Of a stretch of 6,014 nt of DNA, positions 1 to 6,014 are shown piece by piece. The stretch lies in NCBI GenBank assembly GCA_027069385.1, contig JALXER010000183.1, forward strand, positions 1-6,014, given 5' to 3'. Position 1 is the first letter of the stretch, and each line of letters starts with the position of its first letter. Under the pieces are notes generated by a model. That model made no database searches. It was given only the letters and a program-made list of their open reading frames with translations, and was not told where the DNA came from. Source of the stretch: Paracoccaceae bacterium. GTDB lineage: Bacteria > Pseudomonadota > Alphaproteobacteria > Rhodobacterales > Rhodobacteraceae. The position numbers were made by a program, and so were the translations under genes.

Positions 1-369
1 CTGCTGACCAAGAATTCCTATCTGGACGAGATCAAAAAGCAATATGTTGTCACTGCGCGCGCCAAGGGTCTGTCGGAACGCAGGGTGATGTACGGCCATG
101 TTTTCCGCAACGCCATGCTGATCGTGGTGGCCGGATTTCCGGCGCTGTTTATCGGCGTGTTTCTGGGCAGCAACCTGTTTATCGAAACCATCTTTTCGCT
201 GGACGGGCTGGGGCGGCTTGCCTTTACCGCCACCATTTCGCGCGATTATCCGGTGATGTATGCCACGATGTATGTCTTTACCCTGCTGGGGTTGCTGATC
301 AAACTGATCGGAGATCTGACCTATGTCTGGATCGACCCGCGCATTGACTTCGAGAACCGCCGCGTATGA
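1..369 (+). CDS. yejB: Peptide ABC transporter inner-membrane permease YejB, C-terminal 122 residues (5' end outside window)
   Basis: This is one of the two membrane subunits of a Yej-type peptide importer of the Opp/Dpp family, acting in the inner membrane. The reading frame is open from the first base, so the gene starts upstream. Visible residues 9-38 form the cytoplasmic EAA coupling loop (QYVVTARAKGLSERRV, then HVFRNA), which docks on the ATPase. Two hydrophobic segments follow, at about 39-60 and 87-104. The ending YVWIDPRIDFENRRV closely resembles the C-terminus of E. coli YejB, as does the segment IETIFSLDGLGRL. E. coli YejB has about 364 residues, so roughly two thirds are missing here. 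Its stop overlaps the yejE start by four bases (ATGA), which suggests one operon with translational coupling. The assignment to YejB rather than a generic DppB is from sequence memory supported by the neighbouring yejE and yejF. Confidence 0.93.
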   Translation: MLTKNSYLDEIKKQYVVTARAKGLSERRVMYGHVFRNAMLIVVAGFPALFIGVFLGSNLFIETIFSLDGLGRLAFTATISRDYPVMYATMYVFTLLGLLIKLIGDLTYVWIDPRIDFENRRV

Positions 370-1471
370 AACTGACCAGCCTACAACGCCGCCGACTGGC
401 GAATTTCAAGGCCAACCGGCGGGCATTCTGGAGCCTGTGGATTTTCGGCATTTTGTTCCTTACGTCGCTGTTTTCCGAATTTCTGGCCAATGACCAGCCC
501 ATCGCGGTCAGCTATCGCGGCGAACTGTATTGGCCGATGTTCAACACCTATATCGAAACCGACTTTGGCGGCGATTTCCAGACCGCGGCCAAGTATTCGC
601 GCAACGATGTGCAATGCCTGATCAAGACCGGCGGGCTGGAATCCTGTTTTGACGACCCAGACGGCGTGTATCAGGATGCGCTGGACGGAGAGGTTGACGG
701 CCAGCAGCTTGAAACCGGCTGGATCCTGTGGGCGCCGATCCCCTATAGCTTTGCCAGCCACGATACCGCGAATATCGAACACGCGCTAAGCCCGCCAAGT
801 GCGCTGCACTGGCTGGGCACCGATGATCAGGCCCGCGATGTGGTGGCGCGCATCCTGTACGGGTTCCGGACTTCCATTCTGTTTGCGCTGATGGTGACGA
901 TTCCGACCTCGATTATCGGGATTGCGGTCGGGGCGATTCAGGGCTATTTCGGCGGGCTGGTGGACTTGCTGTTCCAGCGCTTCACCGAAATCTGGTCCTC
1001 GGTGCCGATGCTGTATATCATCATTATCCTGTCCTCGGTGATCACGATGAATTTCTGGATACTGACCGGGCTGATCATCATTTTCGGCTGGGGGGCGCTG
1101 GACGGGCTGGTGCGCGCCGAGTTTCTGCGCGCCCGCAACTTTGAATATGTGCGCGCCGCCAAGGCGCTGGGGGTTTCGGACCGCAAGATCATGTTCCGCC
1201 ATGTGTTGCCAAATGCCATGGTAGCCACGCTGACCATGCTGCCTTTTGTGATTATCGGCTCGATCGGCACCCTGACCGGGTTGGACTTTCTGGGCTTTGG
1301 CCTGCCGCAATCCTATCCGTCGCTGGGCGAGCTGGCGCAACAGGCCAAGGCGCATATCGGGGCGCTGTGGCTGTCCGGCTCGGCCTTTGTCACCATCGTG
1401 ACCATGACAACGCTGCTGGTGTTCATTTTCGAAGGGGTGCGCGATGCGTTCGACCCCAGAAAGACCTTTTC

Positions 1472-1475
<4 letters not shown>
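366..1475 (+). CDS. yejE: Peptide ABC transporter inner-membrane permease YejE
   Basis: This is the second permease subunit of the Yej importer, 369 residues long. A first membrane helix (about 20-40) follows a basic cytoplasmic start and sits in the WSLWIF...SEFLAND region typical of YejE. A long periplasmic stretch runs from about 41 to 165. The BPD_transp_1 core then has hydrophobic segments at about 168-192, 213-226, 229-245, 286-305 and 337-356. The EAA loop at 261-284 (YVRAAKALGVSDRKIMF, then RHVLPNA) and the segments LDFLGFGLP (306-314) and VRDAFDP (358-364) match YejE closely. The periplasmic part is about 28 residues longer than my recollection of E. coli YejE (341 residues) and contains two cysteines, C84 and C94. 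The ATG lies in the overlap with the yejB stop. The upstream ribosome-binding sequence is weak, consistent with coupling to yejB translation. Confidence 0.95.
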
Positions 1476-3039
<1,564 letters not shown>

Positions 3040-3043
<4 letters not shown>

Positions 3044-3696
3044 GCGCTGAAACTGCGCGAACTTTTGATCTGGTCCCACGCCCAGACCACCTCGGCCAAG
3101 CGCTCTTCGTCGTCGCGCCGACCGCCGTTCATATCCGGATGCAGGTCTTTGACCAAGGCCTTGTAAACTTTGCGGATTTCCGTTTTGGTCATGGTGTCGC
3201 GCGCATCCAGAATTTCCAGCGCTTTTGACACGGTCGGGGGCAGGCGGCGGCTGTTGGCGCGCCGTTGGCCCTTGGCCGGGTTCAGCGTGGCATTGGCCCC
3301 GAGCACCTCGTGCGGGTCGTCAAAGCCAAGGCGCTGCCATGCGGCCAGTTCCGGATCAACCGGCGCGGACTTGCCCTGATCCCCGAAAGGCTGCGTCGGG
3401 CGCCCCCACACATTGTTTTCCGCCGCGGCCTGTTCGGGAGTCAGCGTTGCGCGCCCCTCGAAAAAGTTCCACTTTTTGTTATGCTCGCGGATGTGGTCCA
3501 GACAATACCAGACAAATTCATCCAGATTATCGGCGGATTTGGGCGCGCGGTATTTGCCGGGCATCTGGCAGCCATCTTTGTGACATACCCGCGAAGAGGT
3601 TTCCACCGCACCGGACATACCGCGCTTTTTGGCGCGCCGTTTTTTGTCGGCAGACACGGAAATATCAAAGTCAAATGCTGAAGGTTTGCGCGCCAT
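3040..3696 (-). CDS. J-domain (DnaJ-like) protein with N-terminal Cys/His cluster
   Basis: This 218-residue protein has a J domain at its C-terminus rather than its N-terminus. Residues 157-164 (SKALEILD) fit helix I and 171-185 fit helix II. The HPD tripeptide needed to stimulate an Hsp70 ATPase is at 186-188, and 196-212 fits helix III. The usual Gly/Phe region and CxxCxGxG zinc fingers of true DnaJ are absent, so it is probably a specialised co-chaperone rather than DnaJ itself. The N-terminal part has a basic patch (KKRRAKKRG, 18-26) and a possible metal site, C38-x4-C43 with C65-x2-H68. No signal peptide or membrane helix is seen, so it is probably cytoplasmic. The ATG at 3694-3696 is preceded by an AGGA motif eight bases upstream. 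It is divergent from bolA, and its TAA stop overlaps the yejF stop. The client is unknown. Similar proteins occur in Rhodobacterales as generic J-domain-containing proteins. Confidence 0.85.
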
Positions 3697-3701
3697 TGCG
3701 A

Positions 3702-3752
3702 TTTTCCTGCTTTCCAGATAGAGGCCAATACAATAGACAAAACGCAGGAAAA
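3702..3752. repeat. 9-base inverted repeat in the divergent intergenic region
   Basis: The arms TTTTCCTGC (3702-3710) and GCAGGAAAA (3744-3752) are exact reverse complements separated by 33 bases. On the minus strand the proximal arm contains the Shine-Dalgarno sequence of the J-domain gene. The element could be an operator pair, a leader hairpin hiding the ribosome binding site, or chance. The sequence alone does not decide. Confidence 0.4.
3705..3708 (-). promoter_or_regulatory. Ribosome binding site of the J-domain gene
   Basis: Read on the minus strand, the leader is GCAGGAAAATCGCA followed by ATG. The AGGA core lies eight bases before the start codon, which is good spacing and supports the start at 3696. 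The same motif is one arm of the inverted repeat described for the intergenic region. Confidence 0.7.
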
Positions 3753-3785
3753 CCCAAGCCCTGAATTAGCAGATTGGACAAAAAA

Positions 3786-4046
3786 ATGACCTATGCGGAA
3801 CGGATCGAACAAAAATTGCAAGCGGCGTTTGCCCCTGATCATCTTGAAATCATTGATGAAAGCGAATCGCACCGTGGCCATGGTGGCTATGTCGAAGGTG
3901 GCGAGACCCATTTCAAGGTGATCATCCGCGCCGCCGCCTTTAACGACATGAACCGCGTAGCGCAGCAACGGGCGATCTATGCCGCGCTAAAGGCCGAACT
4001 GGACGAGCGCGTTCACGCCCTGTCGCTGGATGTGGCCGGGGTCTAG
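3786..4046 (+). CDS. BolA family protein
   Basis: This small cytoplasmic protein of 86 residues covers essentially a whole BolA domain. BolA proteins partner monothiol glutaredoxins and can hold a [2Fe-2S] cluster with them; roles in iron-sulfur trafficking, stress and cell shape have been reported. Seen here are the opening helix (AERIEQKLQAAF, 4-15), the histidine-rich loop SHRGHGG (28-34), the strand HFKVII (42-47), the helix with R57 and VAQQRAIYAAL (58-68), and the near-invariant C-terminal His in HALSL (77-81). The loop has histidines and no cysteine, so it resembles the BolA1 type rather than the Cys-bearing IbaG/BolA2 type. I chose the ATG at 3786. A TTG at 3774 would add four residues, but TTGGA at 3774-3778 serves better as its ribosome binding site, seven bases away. 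bolA is divergent from the J-domain gene and converges on the DUF4177 gene with a 3-base gap. Confidence 0.92.
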   Translation: MTYAERIEQKLQAAFAPDHLEIIDESESHRGHGGYVEGGETHFKVIIRAAAFNDMNRVAQQRAIYAALKAELDERVHALSLDVAGV

Positions 4047-4049
4047 GCT

Positions 4050-4649
4050 CTAGTCCTTGCTGGCGGGGCCAAGATTTGGCGCGTCACCCGGGCCAGTATC
4101 ATTGGTTTGCAACGGTTCGAAAATGCGCGCCGGTTTCTGGCCCAGTTCGTCGGCAAAACCGGGGTTGGTCTGGGCAGTGCCGGTGGAATAGGGGCCGACA
4201 TGATCTTCCATGGCTTGCGGGCTTAGCATCGGCTCGGGGAAGGGTTCTTGCGTCGCGCTAAGCGGTTGCTGGGCGGCCTGGGGTGGTGTGGGTGCAACTA
4301 CGGTGGGTTCATCAAAAACCGGTGCCGCAACAGCCGCCGCTGCCGGTGCGGCCGTGGCTGCCATGGCCCGTTTGGCCTGCATCTGTTGCAGTTTCACATC
4401 CAGCGGCACGGTCTCTCCGGCTACTTCGCGGCGAAAGACCAGATAGGTGATGCGCGCTTCTTTGACCTTGCCCATCATGCCGGCCTTTTCTTCGACGTGA
4501 AAGCTTTCCTGACGCACGAATTCCCAGCCCGATTTGGCCTCGTGGTTCAGGGCCTCGGCCATGGTGTGGGCAAAACGTTCGGCGGCGGTTTTCAGGCCCT
4601 TGACCTTTTTTGCAGCGGTCGGGACGGGTAACAGGCGGTATTCAAACAT
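4050..4649 (-). CDS. DUF4177 domain-containing protein with Ala/Pro-rich C-terminal tail
   Basis: This 199-residue protein is of unknown function. Residues 1-75 look like a DUF4177 domain: an opening strand FEYRLLPVP (2-10), a lysine-rich turn (14-20), a helix (22-37), then GWEFVRQES (41-49) and a closing strand ITYLVFRRE (67-75). From about 85 onward the sequence is low-complexity. Alanine dominates 95-109, proline, glutamine and alanine dominate 116-147, and a Gly/Pro/Asp-rich end runs to 199. It is probably disordered. No signal peptide or membrane helix is evident, so it is likely cytoplasmic. The frame extends upstream to an ATG at 4718, but I chose 4649. It has an AAGGA motif six bases upstream, and the domain begins directly at this residue. 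The gene lies 88 bases downstream of gatB on the same strand, so it may be cotranscribed with it. Family membership is from sequence memory. Confidence 0.8.
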   Translation of the reverse strand: MFEYRLLPVPTAAKKVKGLKTAAERFAHTMAEALNHEAKSGWEFVRQESFHVEEKAGMMGKVKEARITYLVFRREVAGETVPLDVKLQQMQAKRAMAATAAPAAAAVAAPVFDEPTVVAPTPPQAAQQPLSATQEPFPEPMLSPQAMEDHVGPYSTGTAQTNPGFADELGQKPARIFEPLQTNDTGPGDAPNLGPASKD

Positions 4650-4655
4650 AAAATG

Positions 4656-4660
4656 TCCTT
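4656..4660 (-). promoter_or_regulatory. Ribosome binding site of the DUF4177 gene, deciding its start
   Basis: On the minus strand AAAGGACATTTT precedes the ATG, which puts AAGGA six bases from the start codon at 4649. This strong Shine-Dalgarno match favours 4649 over the in-frame ATG at 4718, whose extra 23 residues would be encoded by the gatB-proximal intergenic DNA. Confidence 0.75.
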
Positions 4661-4705
4661 TGGTCAGCGGGCCTTGGCGATTCCCGATGTTGTAGCGCAA
4701 ACACG

Positions 4706-4738
4706 GGCGGGATTTCAATTGAAACCGTATGGCCCGCC
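4706..4738. repeat. Nested inverted repeat between gatB and the DUF4177 gene
   Basis: A perfect 12-base palindrome, TTTCAATTGAAA, at 4713-4724 is enclosed by GGCGGG (4706-4711) and CCCGCC (4733-4738), which pair exactly. The outer arm reaches the last base of the gatB stop codon. Transcribed from gatB, the RNA could fold into a stem with a GC base and an AU-rich tip. However, an eight-base asymmetric bulge interrupts it and no U-run follows, so it is not a standard intrinsic terminator. It could be an operator for the downstream gene, a processing or attenuating hairpin, or chance. Confidence 0.4.
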
Positions 4739-6014
4739 TAATCTTGCAGTTTGGCGCGAATGATTTCGTTCACCACCTTGGGGTTGGCCTTGCCCTGCGT
4801 GGCCTTCATCACCTGACCGACAAACCAGCCCGCCATGCTTGGCTTTGCCTTGGCTGCGGCGACCTTGTCGGGGTTGGCCTGCATGACCGCATCAACCGCG
4901 GCCTCGATCGCGCCGGTATCGGTGACCTGTTTCATGCCGCGCGCCTCGACGATTTCGGCCGGATCGCCGCCCTCGGTCCAGACGATTTCGAACAGGTCTT
5001 TGGCGATTTTGCCCGAGATATCCCCCTTTTCGATCAGGTCGATAATCCCGCCAAGCTGCGCCGCCGAAATCGGCGAATCGGCCACGCCGTGGCCCTCTTT
5101 GTTCAGGCGGCCAAACAGCTCGTTGATCACCCAGTTGGCGGCGGTTTTACCCTTGCGCCCCTTGGCGACCTCTTCGAAATAGGCGGCGTTGGCCACGTCG
5201 GCGGTCAGCACGCCCGCGTCATATTCGGTAATGCCGAAAGTGTTGACAAACCGTGCCTTTTTCTCGTCCGGCAGTTCGGGCAGCCCCGCCTTGATTTCGT
5301 CCACCCAGCTTTGCTCGATCTCCAGCGCCAGCAGGTCGGGATCGGGAAAATAACGGTAATCGTGGGCCTCTTCCTTGGAGCGCATAGAGCGGGTTTCGCC
5401 CTTGACCGGATCATAAAGCCGGGTTTCCTGATCGATGCTGCCGCCATCCTCCAGAATGGCAATCTGGCGCTTGGCCTCGTAATCAATCGCCTGCTGGATA
5501 AAGCGCATGGAATTCATGTTCTTGATCTCGCAGCGGGTGCCCAGCACGTTGAAATCGTCATTCTCGCGAAAGCGCTCGTAATCGCCCGGTTTGCACACCG
5601 AAACGTTGACATCGGCGCGCAGCGAGCCTTCTTGCATGTTGCCGTCACAGGTGCCCAGATAGCGCAGGATCTGGCGTAGTTTGCGCACATATTCCGCCGC
5701 TTCCTCGGGGCCGCGAATATCGGGGCGGCTGACGATTTCCATCAACGCCACGCCCGAGCGGTTAAGGTCGACAAACGACAATTCGGGGTCCATGTCATGC
5801 ACGGATTTGCCTGCATCCTGTTCCATGTGAATGCGTTCGACCCGCACCTTGCGGGCCACGCCCGGTTCCATATCGACCAGAATCTCTCCCTCGCCGACAA
5901 TCGGGTGGTAAAGCTGCGAAATCTGATAGCCCTGCGGCAGGTCGGGGTAAAAATAGTTCTTGCGGTCAAAGCGCGACATCAGGTTGATTTCTGCCTTCAG
6001 GCCCAGACCGGTAC
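4738..6014 (-). CDS. gatB: Aspartyl/glutamyl-tRNA amidotransferase subunit B, GatB (N-terminus outside window)
   Basis: GatB is part of the GatCAB complex, which amidates misacylated Glu-tRNA(Gln) and/or Asp-tRNA(Asn) in the cytoplasm. GatB binds the tRNA and activates the acyl group with ATP. The 424 visible residues run to a TAG stop at 4740-4738. About 75-80 N-terminal residues of a roughly 500-residue protein are missing beyond 6014. Seen are RFDRKNYFYPDLPQGYQIS (14-32), the signature DLNRSGVALMEIVSRPD (82-98), MQEGSLRADVNVSV (126-139), TRCEIKNMNSMRFI (159-172) and EEAHDYRYFPDPDL (214-227). A C-terminal YqeY-like tRNA-binding domain runs from about 275 to 424 and ends in the helix NPKVVNEIIRAKL. 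The Ala in GVALMEI, the Cys in VSVCKPG and the extra residues before the LGTRCEIKN stretch are, to my recollection, usual in Rhodobacterales. The gene looks intact. No gatA or gatC is visible; gatA is often unlinked in this group. Confidence 0.97.
   Translation of the reverse strand, partial: TGLGLKAEINLMSRFDRKNYFYPDLPQGYQISQLYHPIVGEGEILVDMEPGVARKVRVERIHMEQDAGKSVHDMDPELSFVDLNRSGVALMEIVSRPDIRGPEEAAEYVRKLRQILRYLGTCDGNMQEGSLRADVNVSVCKPGDYERFRENDDFNVLGTRCEIKNMNSMRFIQQAIDYEAKRQIAILEDGGSIDQETRLYDPVKGETRSMRSKEEAHDYRYFPDPDLLALEIEQSWVDEIKAGLPELPDEKKARFVNTFGITEYDAGVLTADVANAAYFEEVAKGRKGKTAANWVINELFGRLNKEGHGVADSPISAAQLGGIIDLIEKGDISGKIAKDLFEIVWTEGGDPAEIVEARGMKQVTDTGAIEAAVDAVMQANPDKVAAAKAKPSMAGWFVGQVMKATQGKANPKVVNEIIRAKLQD

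Larger units (their letters stand above)
3697..3785. promoter_or_regulatory. Divergent promoter region between the J-domain gene and bolA
   Basis: These 89 bases separate two divergently transcribed genes, so promoters for both are expected here. The stretch is clearly more AT-rich than the flanking genes. On the minus strand a weak candidate has a -35 of TTGGGT (3757-3752) and a -10 of TATTGT (3735-3730) with a 16-base spacer. Each box matches only part of the sigma-70 consensus. I see no convincing promoter for bolA. An exact 9-base inverted repeat (TTTTCCTGC at 3702-3710, GCAGGAAAA at 3744-3752) spans the region. That the region holds promoters follows from the layout; the specific boxes are low confidence. 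Confidence 0.5.

Noticed and set aside
786..1355. Open frame of 189 codons on the minus strand opposite yejE
   Set aside because: It is opposite the conserved permease core, is dominated by Gln, His, Arg and Pro, and has no supporting ribosome binding site that I could see.
1367..1471. Upstream extension of yejF to an ATG at 1367
   Set aside because: It would add 35 residues translated from the alternate frame of yejE, with no resemblance to ABC ATPases. The ATG at 1472 makes the same ATGA overlap seen at yejB/yejE.
3225..3764. Plus-strand open frames (179 and 138 codons) opposite the J-domain gene
   Set aside because: The minus-strand gene has the HPD motif, a good ribosome binding site and a coherent domain layout. 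The plus-strand translations are Arg/Pro-rich without any recognisable motif.
3774..3785. TTG start for bolA adding four residues
   Set aside because: TTGGA is better read as the Shine-Dalgarno sequence for the ATG at 3786. No ribosome binding site lies at a proper distance before the TTG.
4650..4718. Upstream extension of the DUF4177 protein by 23 residues
   Set aside because: The strong AAGGA at 4656-4660 marks the ATG at 4649, and the extra residues do not resemble the start of the domain.
4706..4738. Intrinsic terminator of gatB
   Set aside because: The paired arms are real, but the stem is interrupted by an asymmetric bulge and no T-run follows on the minus strand. I record it as a nested inverted repeat instead.
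4729..5679. Open frame of 316 codons on the plus strand opposite gatB
   Set aside because: It is the complement of a well-conserved GatB frame, and the translation shows no domain and an unnatural composition. I treat it as a shadow.

Overview
This window looks like ordinary chromosomal DNA from an alphaproteobacterium, most likely a member of the Rhodobacterales (Roseobacter/Rhodobacter group). The evidence is moderately GC-rich coding sequence, a GatB with alphaproteobacterial-style motif variants, a YejE with an enlarged periplasmic loop, and a J-domain protein, BolA protein and DUF4177 protein of types I associate with that order. The taxonomic call rests on recognising protein sequences and was not computed. 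Coding density is very high. There are no RNA genes, mobile elements, CRISPR arrays or phage genes.

Region 1 (1-3043, + strand) is the downstream part of a yej-type peptide ABC importer operon: the C-terminal third of permease YejB, the whole of permease YejE and the whole of the double-ATPase subunit YejF. Both gene junctions are 4-base ATGA overlaps, so the subunits are probably translationally coupled. The periplasmic binding protein gene(s) should lie upstream of the window. Yej transporters import short peptides: microcin C in enterobacteria, and murein peptides in Agrobacterium.

Region 2 (3040-4046) holds a divergent pair: a minus-strand protein with an N-terminal Cys/His cluster and a C-terminal J domain, and a plus-strand BolA-family protein. 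They share an 89-base promoter region that contains an exact 9-base inverted repeat. The stop codon of the J-domain gene overlaps that of yejF, so the two converge with no space for a terminator between them.

Region 3 (4050-6014, - strand) carries gatB, coding for the B subunit of the Asp/Glu-tRNA amidotransferase (N-terminus outside the window), followed on the same strand by a DUF4177-domain protein with a long Ala/Pro-rich tail. The 88-base gap between them contains a perfect 12-base palindrome nested inside GC-rich inverted arms. bolA and the DUF4177 gene converge with only three bases between their stops.

I found no convincing undescribed system. The items most worth a second look are the architecture of the J-domain protein and its pairing with bolA, the two intergenic symmetric elements, and the two terminator-less convergent junctions.
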